Positions 53,913-63,072 of a stretch of DNA of 64,000 bases are shown piece by piece (positions within the stretch are counted from its first letter, which is position 1; every line of letters starts with the position of its first letter). The translations under genes were made by a program, and so were the position numbers. The notes under the pieces were generated by a model that worked only from the letters and a program-made list of their open reading frames with translations, was not told the origin of the DNA and made no database searches. Source of the DNA: Micromussa lordhowensis (taxonomy: Eukaryota; Cnidaria; Anthozoa; Scleractinia; Lobophylliidae); contig OZ026597.1 in the NCBI GenBank assembly GCA_964020085.1, forward strand, positions 9,241,497 through 9,305,496, read 5' to 3'.

Positions 53913-54496
53913 CTGCAGTCTGCAACAAGACACACAAGAAACCACAGTTACCATGAGCAAACATATACTGATGAACATTAAAATAAGGAAACCTTTATTC
54001 TTGCTTCTTACTGAGTGCCTTTCTGCAATACCACCACGATAGAGTCTGTCAATCAGTCTGTGTGTACTATCAGGAGCAAGTTACAGCTTAAATAAACTTA
54101 GCTTGACACAATTATAAGTTCTGAAATTTCTTTTTCTGGGAATTTGAAAACACACTACCAAAACGTAGGGCCATTAGGCCTTGACACTCACAATGACTTA
54201 TTTTCAATCAGGAGGAGATGTCAACTTGTACAAAGCTGCCATTATCCTAAGTTGGATCTGACCAGGGAAATCAAAATAAATTATTAGCCCAAGAGCTTTG
54301 TAAATCCACAAAGACCAGAGTGAAGCACCAGTCTCTGTAAAACACGGAAAAATGCAGATGGAAAATGGGGATAGAAAAATAGGGATGTAAAAATGAGGAT
54401 TTAAAATGCGGATCATACATATTTTGTCATTGGTATTTAGGCATCCAAAATTTTCCATATACATTTTGTCATCGGGATTTTTCTATCCACCATCCT
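53913..54496. other. Intronic sequence upstream of INTS3 exon 1
   Basis: Non-coding. A G/A-biased patch at 54340-54420 repeats GGAAAAATG and GGGATAGAAAAATAGGGATG-like words. No upstream INTS3 exon recognised. Confidence 0.45.
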
Positions 54497-54526
54497 GTTA
54501 TAATAAGATGCGTAACATTGTATAAC
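54497..54526 (+). repeat. 5' LTR fragment of the Gypsy element (30 bp)
   Basis: TGTTATAATAAGATGCGTAA then CATTGTATAA is identical to the start of the 3' LTR at 62464. The match stops at 54526, where the inverted segment begins. Confidence 0.8.
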
Positions 54527-54529
54527 CTC

Positions 54530-55113
54530 ACTCCAAGCCCATTCTTGCATGTCGGACCAACACCATTCTACATCCTTATAAGTCAGGTCACGGAGCAGTT
54601 TCATCAAGTTGGACAGGTTTGGCAGGAAACGCTTGAGATAATTAACCATACCATTTAGACACGACACATTGCTTGAATTTTGAGGTCATGGCATTTCAAT
54701 AATCGCTCTGACTTTCTGAGGATCTGGCTTCAGGCCTTCTGTTGTCAGGAGATGCCCATGAAAGATGACTTCCTCGCACTTGTAGTTCAGTTTCACACGC
54801 CTGAACTTTATGACCTTCAGCTGACACCTCTTCATGAAGCCCTCCAGGTTACCATCGTGATCAGCATCATCTCTTCCATAATAAGCATGTCATCAGAAAT
54901 GCACTTTACACCTGGTAGACCCAGCAATTCTTGGTGTAACTGCTTCCGAAAAATCTCACTTGACACAGAGACCAAAGGGCAAGGAAGCCAGCTGTATCTC
55001 CCATGAGGAGTGGCTAAAGTCGTCAGTTGACTAGATTCATCGTCCAGCACCAAATGCCAAAAAGCAGATGTGAGATCCACCTTAGTGAACACACGCGCCT
55101 CTGCTACACGCAA
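54530..55113 (-). pseudogene. Gypsy reverse transcriptase, C-terminal half
   Basis: The minus strand shows RVFTKVDLTSAFWHLVLDDE (RT motif A region), then HGRYSWL, LLGLPGVKCISDDMLI (catalytic region, SDD in place of the usual ADD/VDD) and, after a frame break, MVNYLKRFLPNLSNLMKLLR with a DVEWCW connection typical of Gypsy RT-RNase H. Several frameshifts. Its N-terminal half lies at 60121-60404 beyond the DIRS insertion. Confidence 0.82.
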
Positions 55114-55140
55114 ATCGGGCAGGAGCTTGTCAAAAACAGG

Positions 55141-55301
55141 ACATTATATTTCCCCGGAGGGAAGGTACTTACCTGACGGGGAGATGTAGTTCTGTTCTTC
55201 GAACTCCCTCGGAGACGGATACGAGCAATTGTGCAGAGCGTGGCCGTGGGCGGTCTGGGTACCACATTTTAAAAAAGTTCAAGGCGTTCCTTGCTTCCTC
55301 T
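55141..55301. repeat. DIRS terminal repeat, left
   Basis: The outer part ATATTTCCCCGGAGGGAAGG is complementary to the internal region at 55395-55460; the inner part (55227-55301, TTGTGCAGAGCGTGGCCGTG and on) is the inverted terminal repeat shared with 60011-60085. Confidence 0.87.
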
Positions 55302-55394
55302 GAGAGAGTAGTGCGAAGGTCACGAATTACATTAACAGGGGGGGGGGGAGGAACAGAAACCGACACTGGTAGGGGAACAGTATTACTTGTATCA

Positions 55395-55511
55395 GTCTCA
55401 GAGGGAGTTCGAAGAACTACATCTCCCCATCAGGTAAGTACCTTCCCTCCGGGGAAATATAATTTCTTCTTCACCCCCTCCACGACTGATACTCACAATA
55501 CTTGTGCAGAC
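55395..55511. repeat. DIRS internal complementary region
   Basis: 55395-55460 complements the left outer end, and 55463-55511 (TTCTTCTTCACCCCCTC and on) is the inverse of the right outer end (60070-60119). This bridging region templates circularisation in DIRS replication models. Confidence 0.87.
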
Positions 55512-55798
55512 TTTAAGGGTTACTGGGATGAGAACCATACTCCTGAACATGAACCAGGCTAAATAGCCCTATTTATTAGCCGATACAACAAACTCCCACC
55601 GAAAAGCTGCATAAAGCTATAACACAGAAAACTGTAGGGAAAGGTTGTAGTCCTCACTACAAGACAGAAACCACTCTAGATGTGCACAGAAACTAGGCAA
55701 ACAACAAATCTGAGAACAAAACTAAGGACCCACAGAGAAAAGGTGGGTCACCTACTGAAAGAAACTGTGTCCTTAAGATACATGTTCCATGGTGCCAG

Positions 55799-56430
55799 TT
55801 ACTCTGGTAAAACAGTAAGTACTGCCCTAGCAAACACCCCCTTGTCTGGTGATCTCAGGTAAAAGCGCTTGAATGTCTCTGAGGAGGACCAATCCACTGC
55901 TACCAGACTAGTATCCAAAGGGACACCCGCTCGTGCAGCTGCAGACGTAGAGGCACTCCCAGTGGAGTGACCAGTAAAGTGGCAAGCAATCCCTGCAAGT
56001 TGCATAGCTTTCCTCAGCCATCTGGACATTGCCTGACTTGAGATACGCTTAACATCCCACGTTGAGCTCAATCGAGGGGTTGTAGGCTTCATGCGAAAAA
56101 TTCCTTTCATAAAACGAGACACCACTGGAAGGTCTCCAAGCTTAGTCTGAGCCACAGGCAGATGTCCCTGTGAAATAGCAGACTTATAGACTGCCAGAGT
56201 TCTATATTCTAGTGACCGATTTGTCAATGTCTCCATCAAGAAGGTCAACACATCTGTGACCGGTGCTGAGAAGGCGCACAGGCCTCTGGAAGAACACCAA
56301 TTGGACCATGCCCACCAAGGGCCGCGGTAACGCTTCTTGGTTGACTGGGACCATGATGCTAGGAGGACATTAATCACCTCTTCAGGGAAACCTGCCGCCT
56401 GGTAGGATGACCCGATATCGGCCATACAGT
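55799..56430 (-). pseudogene. DIRS tyrosine recombinase
   Basis: The C-terminal part of a long minus-strand frame. It has a SAM-like N-terminal domain (SWSQSTKKRYRGPWWAWSNW) and a catalytic domain with CHFTGHSTGSASTSAAARAG and the final Tyr in ETFKRFYLRSPDK. In tyrosine recombinases the HxxR box carries an essential Arg; here GHST is followed by Gly, so the Arg is lost and the enzyme is predicted inactive. It would have recombined the circular DIRS DNA into the genome. The upstream part of the same frame (to 57583) is out of frame with the real RNase H coding sequence. Confidence 0.82.
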
Positions 56431-57372
56431 CAGATTGAGAGACCGCCACAGAGGGTGAACTGCCTCTTGGTCGAAAGGCAAAGACAGCAGTGAGTTCTCC
56501 TTGGGAAGTGGGTACGGTGTACCTGTCATCATCAGTTGAATCTGGGCATACCATGGTTGACCTGGCCAGTCTGGGGCTTCTAGCAGGGCGGTTGCTTTCT
56601 CGCTTCTCACTTTCTGAAGAATTCGAGGCAGTAGCACCACTGGTGGGTGTATGAAACTCTTCCACTGGCTCCAGTCCTGTTGAAAGGCATCCACTGCTGA
56701 TGCACTGGGATCTGGAGGTCGTGACACATAAAGAGGTAGCTGATGGTTCAAACGCGACGCAAATAGGTCTATCTCCGGAACATAGAAGTGATGTGCTATG
56801 TCCTGAAAGACATCCTGCCGAAGCATCCACTCTGTGCATGAGTTGAATTCCCTCAAAGCTGGGTCTGCTTCCACATCCAACACTCCCGGTAAGTAACGGG
56901 CTGTCACTCATGAGCCCTGAGTCAGCAGGAAGGACCAAAGTTGTATCGGTGTACCTGTCACCATCAGTTGAATCTGGGCATACCATGGTTGACCTGGCCA
57001 GTCTGGGGCTACTAGCAGGGCGGTTGCTTTCTCGCTTCTCACTTTCTGAAGAATTCGAGGCAGTAGCACCACTGGTGGGTGTATGAAACTCTTCCACTGG
57101 CTCCAGTCCTGTTGAAAGGCATCCACTGCTGATGCACTGGGATCTGGAGGTCGTGACACATAAAGAGGTAGCTGATGGTTCAAACGCGACGCAAATAGGT
57201 CTATCTCCGGAACATAGAAGTGATGTGCTATGTCCTGAAAGACATCCTGCCGAAGCATCCACTCTGTGCATGTGTTGAATTCCCTCAAAGCTGCGTCTGC
57301 TTCCACATTCAACACTCCTGGTAAGTAACGGGCTGTCACTCATGAGCCCTGAGTCAGCAGGAAGGACCAAAG
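56374..57372 (-). pseudogene. DIRS RNase H C-terminal region, tandemly duplicated
   Basis: Two frames, 57339-56908 and 56907-56374, start with the same TARYLPGVL(N/D)VEAD block and share IDLFASRLNHQLPLYVSRPP and DWSQWKSFIHPPVVLLPRIL. They are copies of a 432-bp unit (56509-56940 and 56941-57372), i.e. 144 codons, so the reading frame is kept. A TGA precedes each copy. In a normal DIRS this region occurs once, between RNase H and the recombinase. Confidence 0.85.
56509..57372. repeat. 432-bp tandem duplication, two copies
   Basis: ACCTGTCATCATCAGTTGAA at 56521 and its near-identical partner at 56953 are exactly 432 bp apart, and the copies stay aligned throughout with only a few substitutions. 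Confidence 0.92.
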
Positions 57373-57403
57373 TTCCAAGGCTAGTAGGGACAGAGATGGT
57401 GAC

Positions 57404-57462
57404 TGAGTGCCCCCCCCTCCTGTTCACATAGGGAGTGCCCCCCTCCTGTTCACATAGGGATG
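57404..57462. repeat. 27-bp slipped duplication breaking the DIRS RT-RH frame
   Basis: GTGCCCCCCCTCCTGTTCAC ATAGGGA occurs twice in a row with a C-tract length change. It ends the RT-RNase H frame at 57424. Confidence 0.8.
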
Positions 57463-58941
57463 GTGGCCCAGACTCTGGGGTGGTGGCTGCATGCCTACCC
57501 TCAGGAATGCCTTCAGAGCTAGAATGGCTGCCTTGAGTTCCAGACAATTGATGTGTTGTTCTGCCTCCTCCATGCTCCAGCATCCCCCCGTCGACGTGCC
57601 ATTGCAGGTTGCGCCCCAGCCCAGTAAGGATGCATCGGTCCGGATGGTAAGGTCGAACAGAGGAGGGGTGATGTCCTGACTGTTGCGATCATGTGGAGTT
57701 GAGGACACCCACCATCTCAGGTCCTCCAGGGAGGATTGAGACAATGACATCTGACACCCTGGCCTCCATCCGAACCGGTGAAGTTGCAGAGCCTGCTGGC
57801 GCTGCAGGACTCTGTAATATAATGGTGCTATCCACAGGCCTGTCCGTGCGGCATGGCTCATGCGGCCCAAGAGACTTGACAGTCCACCCAGGGATGTTGA
57901 CCAAGACTGTAGCATTTCTTGGCATGCTCCCTGTATCTGATTGACCTGTTCCTCTGGCAGGGAAACCGACATGGAGGTTGTGTCTAGCACCGCACCCAGA
58001 AAGACTAAGCGACGAGTTGGTTCCGGAGAGCATTTTTTGAGTTTCACTATGAAACCCAGGTTGGACAAAAGTCTCTGAACATAAAGGAAGATCTCGCTCA
58101 ATGTGTCCTTCTGATGGTGAATCAGGAGAAGATCGTCCAAGTAGATGACAGTTCGTATCCTTTCTGAATGCAGTTTGGCAACAATTGGATGGAGGATTCT
58201 GGTGAAGACTCGGGGAGCCAGGGAGAGACCAAATGGGAGGCAACAGAACTCGTAAGTTGTCCCCTTGAACTGGAAACGAAGATATTTCCTCGACTCCGGG
58301 TGTATCTGGACTGCATAGTAGGCGTCCTTTAGGTCGGGTTTCACCATATAATCGCCCTTGCGTAGAAGAGAGCGAGCAGTATGGAGGCCCTCCATTTTGA
58401 ACTTCTGCTTCGGAAGAAATCTGTTTAATGTCTTTACATTGATCACAGGGCGGAACTCCTCCGTCCCTTGTCCTTTCTCCACTAGAAAGAGTGTTGAAAT
58501 GAACTGTTGTGGGCAGGGATTTACCACTGAAATGGCACCCTTGGAAATTAAAGACTGAATTGCCCCCTTCATAAGCTCCGTCGGCTGTCCTTCTCGGACA
58601 ACTGTCGGACGAGCCCGCCACTGATGTGGGGGTCTGAGGAAAGGTATTTTGTACCCTGATACTGCCTGGAGGATCCATTTGTCCGTTGTCAGCAAGTTCC
58701 AACTTGTTAAGAAAGTTCCGAGTCTGTTTGCCGTTTGAGTGACCGAAAGTGACAAGGGGGGAGCAGACAACAGATAGTCAGCTGCTGTTGGTGTTGTTAG
58801 CTGACTGGTTAGAATCTGACGCTCGTCTGGAACCTCAGCCGGTTTTGCTGTACTTAGCACTGGCACCTCCAGGCTTGTAGGCCCATTTCCTCTTCCTGTC
58901 TGCTCCAGACTGCTGTCCCCGTTTAAATGAGGCAGAGTCAC
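57424..58941 (-). CDS. DIRS reverse transcriptase-RNase H
   Basis: A 505-codon frame. RT motifs: GTEEFRPVINVKTLNRFLP, VKPDLKDAYYAVQIHPESRK, FCCLPFGLSLAPRVFTRIL and the catalytic VIYLDDLLLI (near 58135). RNase H begins with LTIRTDASLLGWGA (near 57640) and has CLELKAAILALKAF. The frame ends early in a slipped duplication; the remaining RNase H lies in 57372-56374. RT and first RNase H residues look intact. The protein copies DIRS RNA into DNA. Confidence 0.88.
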   Translation of the reverse strand: MTLPHLNGDSSLEQTGRGNGPTSLEVPVLSTAKPAEVPDERQILTSQLTTPTAADYLLSAPPLSLSVTQTANRLGTFLTSWNLLTTDKWILQAVSGYKIPFLRPPHQWRARPTVVREGQPTELMKGAIQSLISKGAISVVNPCPQQFISTLFLVEKGQGTEEFRPVINVKTLNRFLPKQKFKMEGLHTARSLLRKGDYMVKPDLKDAYYAVQIHPESRKYLRFQFKGTTYEFCCLPFGLSLAPRVFTRILHPIVAKLHSERIRTVIYLDDLLLIHHQKDTLSEIFLYVQRLLSNLGFIVKLKKCSPEPTRRLVFLGAVLDTTSMSVSLPEEQVNQIQGACQEMLQSWSTSLGGLSSLLGRMSHAARTGLWIAPLYYRVLQRQQALQLHRFGWRPGCQMSLSQSSLEDLRWWVSSTPHDRNSQDITPPLFDLTIRTDASLLGWGATCNGTSTGGCWSMEEAEQHINCLELKAAILALKAFLRVGMQPPPQSLGHHPYVNRRGALPM

Positions 58942-58996
58942 GAAAGGACTGGGAACTAGACCATGGTTTAGGGCCTGTCTTCGGCTTGCAGATCAA

Positions 58997-59741
58997 CTAA
59001 GAGGTGGAAGCCCTGTGGTCATGCTCACTCTTTGTTTTCTCATGGAACTTGTGTGGGAACAAATGCCTGTCTGTTGGGATGCCCTCATGCAAAGTCCTTC
59101 TTCCCAGATCCGTTAGGTAATCTGAGAAACGTCGCTGTCTCCAGACATTCAAACGGGCGTTTGTGTTGCCCAGCAGAACCAGAGTATCCTTCAGCATTTC
59201 CCGGATCACCTCGGGGTCTGGTCCCCCTTCCCCTTTGTCATTCGGGGGGGGGGGGGGGGGAGTCAAGATTCATCAACGCTGCCAGAATTGGCCTAGCCAC
59301 TGTGAGGAAAGGCTCCTGTTGCTCAGCTAGGCCATCATCAAATGAAAAAACCTCTTTGGTTTTCCGATGCCCATGAACATTCCTGATTTCCCCTTGATTG
59401 GAGGGTAACTGGCTGACAGATCCTTCCATTTCTCTTTGGCCAGAGGCTTAGTGAAAGCCCTGGTTGTAAGATCGAGGAGCTCTGAGGAGAGCTCAAAATC
59501 TTCCTCTAATGAGAAGAAGCGTTTGCCCCGATCGAAGGGCCCGGGGCCTCCTTCTGTCTGGTTTTCCGGGGGAACTAGAATCGCCGCTCTTGCTTGAAGG
59601 CTCTTTCGGAGCGATAACACCTCCCGAGGAAAATAACTTGGCCACAATAACTGGTACAGCCTTTGTGATAGACTCCTCTATACGCTCCTCCAATGCAGGT
59701 GATGCGGCCTCCGCCATTGCGGTCGGAGCCGACTTATTCAC
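58997..59741 (-). pseudogene. DIRS gag-like protein, frameshifted
   Basis: Four short frames follow one another: 59741-59493 (acid/Ser-rich, ATG start), then a piece with LLDLTTRAFTKPLAKEKWKD, then EVFSFDDGLAEQQEPFLTVA, and finally 59266-58997 with LVLLGNTNARLNVWRQRRFS. A run of about 16 G at 59245-59260 accounts for one frame loss. DIRS gag proteins are poorly conserved; the assignment rests on position before the RT and on the LLGN...RR layout. Confidence 0.65.
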
Positions 59742-60010
59742 GTTGTCCTAAAGGACAAAAGGCGGTCAATGACACATGCCTTTACTTTAAGTAATGGGAG
59801 TCCATGCAAACGAGAGCCTAGGTAAACATCTCGCTCAATCCGCTTGAAAGGCGACCATCTTCTGTCGAAAATATGATAAACATAACGACTGAAACACAAC
59901 TTACGTTATCCGATGAAGAATCCCCCATTAGGAAACCTGAATCCGTGAAAACACCGTATCAATAATTTATAAACCAAAGCTGTGGTCGACCGTAGCACAC
60001 CACAAACGAA

Positions 60011-60119
60011 AGAGGAAGCAAGGAACGCCTTGAACTTTTTTAAAACGTGGTACCCAGACCATGCGCGGCCACGCTCTGCACAAGTATTGTGAGTATCAGT
60101 CATAGAGGGGGTGAAGAAG
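60011..60119. repeat. DIRS terminal repeat, right
   Basis: 60011-60085 (AGAGGAAGCAAGGAACGCCT and on) mirrors the left inverted repeat; 60086-60119 is the outer extension that matches the internal complementary region. Confidence 0.87.
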
Positions 60120-60120
60120 A

Positions 60121-60404
60121 ATCTGGTATCTTTCCCTCTTCAGGGCAGCATTCAGCTCCTTAGGATCAATGCAGACTCGCAAGTCACCAGACTTCTTGAC
60201 AGCGACAATGAACTGGCTGGCCCACTCTGTCGGTTCATCGACGGTAGCAATGACCTCAAGATCCTGCAACCATTGAAGCTCTGCTTTGAATTTCTCTTTG
60301 ATGGAGACAAGCACTTTCCTGGCTGGGAGAATTACCGGTTGACAAGCCAGATCCAATTGTAGGGGAATCTTTCTGGGAAGCGTGCCTGGACGCTTATCAA
60401 ACAC
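60121..60404 (-). pseudogene. Gypsy reverse transcriptase, N-terminal half
   Basis: The minus strand shows FDKRPGTLPRKIPLQLDLAC, VKEKF-like SIKEKFKAELQWLQDLEVIA and SQFIVAVKKSGDLRVCIDPK, the Gypsy RT start. The coding sequence is cut at ERYQI by the DIRS element; its continuation is at 55113. Confidence 0.85.
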
Positions 60405-60419
60405 ATTGGCATGTTTGAC

Positions 60420-60970
60420 AATGAGATGAGATCTTCCAAATTCTCCACAACACTCACAAAGCTCTCCTTATGCACGGTTAACAAACCCATCTTCTTGGTG
60501 GTGTTCAAACCCAGAAGTTGAGTTTGATTTTCCTTGATGATCAAGAACCTTACTTTGTACTTCACATTGTTTTGGGGATATTTGCAACCGGCAGAGTACA
60601 AATCCCCATAAGCTTGACCTTGGTGCCATTCCACATAACAAGGGAGCGAGATCCACATTTCCAACATGCTTGTATGGTAAAATGTTAGCACTAGCTTCAC
60701 AGTCAACTTGAAATCTGACAGGTTTCTGCTGGATGAGCATTTCAGAAAACACGGCCTTATCTTTCATGGCTTGAACCCTAAACCTTTTATCTCCTCCTGG
60801 TCTTCATCACTCTTGATAGCGTAAATTACAGCATCCTTAACTTTGCATCCTTTTGCAAAATGGTTCTTTTTCTTGCACCGCTTACATGTACATACTTCAC
60901 CTCAGGCATGGCAGTTCTTTCTCTCCACAGACTTTGCACGAAATTGTCTTTCCTGACTGTCCATCCAGGC
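60420..60970 (-). pseudogene. Gypsy gag zinc knuckle and aspartic protease
   Basis: Near 60890-60840 the minus strand reads CKRCKKKNHFAKG, a CCHC-type zinc knuckle, preceded near 60945 by a second Cys cluster (CKVCGEKE). The protease follows at 60767-60600 with RFQVDCEASANILPY; the D-C-G-A-S active-site context has Glu in place of Gly, which should destroy activity. Frame breaks separate the parts. The N-terminal gag is missing. Confidence 0.75.
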
Positions 60971-61009
60971 CCCGGAACTTAAGGCTTTTACTTTTCAAGG
61001 AAGAGTTTA

Positions 61010-62267
61010 ATGACTACACATTCTTCAAGGCTCCTGCAGATTCAGCGAGACACTGAAGCGGACGAATCTCTTCAAGAGTTAAAAGCTGTGATTCAGAAGG
61101 GTGGCTGGAGCACAAGAGTAACCAACCCAGTATTATCTCCCTTTACTTGAACATGTGTGACAAGATGTCAATCCAGGACAGCCTCATCTTCAAAGGAGAG
61201 TGAGTTGTGGTTCCATGTGCTTCTAGGAGCGAGCTGTTGAAATGGATTCACAGCTCACATCTAGGGTTCAACGGCTGTCTAAACAGATGGTGTGAGTGTA
61301 TGTATTGGCCTGGGATGATAGCTGACATTAAAAACCACGTGTCAACCTGTGAGGCCTGTCAACAATATGAACGAGGTCAAGCTAAGGAAATGATGATGTC
61401 CCCTGAGACACCAACTTGACCCTGGCAATGAGTTGCTGCCGACCTGTTTGAGTTTGAAGGAAACACTTACTTAGTGACCTCAGATTATTACAGTGATTTC
61501 TTTGAATTTGACCATCTGAGACCTACTTCATCAGTGTCTGTCATCAGAAAGTTAAAGGCTCATTTTGTGCTCCACCGTATTCCTGAGCAACTGGTGACTG
61601 ATAACAGTTCATAGTTTACATCACATGACTTCCTGAGTTTCGCGAAGGAATGGGACGTTGAACATCTCATGAGCAGCCCGTATCACAGTCAGGGTAACAG
61701 CAATTTCTAGCCTTACTCGATCATCACAATACCCTGCCTGCAAGTGTCCAAGTTAGTCCACCACAGCGTCTCTTAGAAGTCTCTTACCAATGAGAGCCAA
61801 TTTGCTCGTGCCACAAGCAGTCTCAGACAACAAGCTGTGCTGAACAAAGCTCAAAGAGCGTAAACAGCGACAAGCTCAATATTACAACAGAGGTGCTGTC
61901 GATCTGGATCGCTTGAGAAGAAGAGATGTTGTAAGACTAAAACCGTTTTAGCTGGGCAAACGAGAATGGCAGAAAAGAGTTGTGTGAAGTTTTCTGTTTG
62001 AGAGATTGTATGAGGTCGAGATGCCCCATCATGTTGTTCATCGCAGCTGTGTTCACTTCACAGAAGACAAATGAGCCGTCACCATCATCGTCAGACCAGG
62101 CCCCTGCTGGTGTGTCTGTTCCCCTTCTTCCGCAGTCCAAAGAGTTGCCGACCATCACTCCTGGAGAAGTAAATCTACCTGCATCAAGCCAAGAAGATGC
62201 TCCTCTGTTTAGTCCGGAAGTTGTTTCAGCTGCAGCAGAGTCTCCACCCAAGCCAGTGCTAAGATGA
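61010..62267 (+). pseudogene. Gypsy integrase (plus strand)
   Basis: The HHCC zinc domain is visible as IHSSHLGFNGC and STCEACQQYERGQ at 61230-61370. After a stop the DDE core shows VAADLFEFEGNTYLVTSDYY, then EQLVTDNSS and HLMSSPYHSQGN. Stops at 61419, 61614 and 61710 and later frameshifts inactivate it. Its orientation is opposite to the RT and protease of the same element. Confidence 0.82.
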
Positions 62268-62450
62268 TCTGAGCGTCAACAACGGCCACTAAAGCGCTAA
62301 AGTGACTTTGTTTTCACTTAGCCGTTAACTGTTCTAAAGACCTCTAGCACGTTATAGAGCTTGTGTTTACTTCATTAATGCGTGCTTAATTCATTATGTG
62401 TAGAAGTCAGCTTGTGCGTTGGTTAGCATTTTCTCTTTTCTCTTTCATTT

Positions 62451-62463
62451 AGAAAAGGGAGGG
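62451..62463 (+). promoter_or_regulatory. Gypsy polypurine tract
   Basis: AGAAAAGGGAGGG lies directly before the LTR start TGTTATAATA, the expected primer site for plus-strand DNA synthesis. Confidence 0.8.
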
Positions 62464-62599
62464 TGTTATAATAAGATGCGTAACATTGTATAATTTGGCA
62501 GCACATGCATTTTCTAGAGACCCGCTCCTGCTAGTTTAACCTTCTTAAATATTCATAGTCAGTTGCGATGTAGTTTTCACTGACTAATGTCTTATTACA
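62464..62599 (+). repeat. Gypsy 3' LTR, 136 bp
   Basis: It runs from TGTTATAATAAGATGCG to GTCTTATTACA, with TG...CA borders and imperfect terminal inverted repeats (TGTTATAATAAGA against TCTTATTACA). The right end was chosen from those borders. Confidence 0.7.
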
Positions 62600-62650
62600 C
62601 ATTCGATCTGCATTTTACAGAGACCTGAAGACATGATTGAAAAAAATTCA

Positions 62651-62722
62651 GGCCTGAACGGGATTTGAACCCATGACCTCTGTGACACCAGTGCAGTGCT
62701 CTACCAACTGAGCTATCAAGCC
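62651..62722 (-). repeat. tRNA-like SINE head
   Basis: The minus strand folds like a tRNA: 7-bp acceptor (GGCTTGA with TCAGGCC), D-arm GCTCAGTTGGTAGAGC and T-arm GGGTTCAAATCCC. The anticodon stem has two mismatches and there is no CCA context, so it is a tRNA-derived SINE rather than a working tRNA. A fragment with the same TAGCTCAGTTG box lies at about 255-285. Confidence 0.7.
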
Positions 62723-62795
62723 AACTCATATATTTATATGTTTGTGAAATTAATGAATTTAGGAAACATTTCAAGTGCCCCTAATCCCCAATTTT

Positions 62796-63072
62796 CTATT
62801 TATTTGAAAAAAGAATACCAAAAGATCTTAATAGTAGCAGACATGTGAAGTGTTTAAAAATGTGAGAGGTCCTATCACTGAACATGTGCTCGCGTACGCA
62901 CGTGGAAAAGTGCCGGGTGGTTTTCGCCGACATACCAGGCATTACAGCCTGCACACAAAAACTTGTATACAAAACCCGCACGGAGCCCACAAGGGATAGG
63001 ATCTTTCACACCAAACATATTCAAAAACAGAATACATAATTTGCTGAAGATGAAAAAAAGAACTGAGTACAT
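62796..63072 (-). mobile_element. Penelope-like element GIY-YIG fragment
   Basis: The frame at 63072-62875 contains GLRAGFVYKFLCAGCNAWYV and GE; after a frame change, TTRHFSTCVREHMFSDRTSH and IFKHF. These match the GIY-YIG nuclease tail of Penelope-like elements. Sequence differs from the fragment at 42715-42926, so two lineages are present. Confidence 0.72.

Larger units (their letters stand above)
55141..60119 (-). mobile_element. DIRS retrotransposon, 4.98 kb
   Basis: It has the hallmark DIRS architecture: split inverted terminal repeats (55227-55301 against 60011-60085), different outer extensions, and an internal complementary region (55395-55511) whose halves match the two outer ends. 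ORFs on the minus strand are gag-like, RT-RNase H and tyrosine recombinase. DIRS elements replicate through a circular intermediate and integrate with the recombinase, without target duplication; the Gypsy flanks indeed abut without a duplicated word. The copy is inactive through frameshifts and a tandem duplication. Confidence 0.9.
54497..62599. mobile_element. Ty3/Gypsy LTR retrotransposon, internally inverted
   Basis: A 30-bp 5' LTR start (54497) and a full 136-bp 3' LTR (62464-62599) are both in plus orientation, and the integrase (61.0-62.27 kb) and polypurine tract are also plus. The gag zinc knuckle, protease and RT between them (60.97 down to 54.53 kb) read on the minus strand. In-place inversion of the gag-pro-RT segment explains this. 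A DIRS element splits the RT. The 5 bases outside the LTRs are CATCC (left) and CATTC (right), a plausible decayed target duplication. Confidence 0.75.

Noticed and set aside
55799..57583. Single 594-codon ORF
   Set aside because: Only its last 210 codons are the recombinase; the first part is a shadow frame of the duplicated RNase H region.
57689..58702. 337-codon minus-strand ORF overlapping the DIRS RT
   Set aside because: Out-of-frame shadow of the RT-RNase H gene with no motifs.
62651..62722. Functional tRNA gene
   Set aside because: The anticodon stem has two mismatches and the sequence continues into SINE-type flanks, so it is tRNA-derived repeat.
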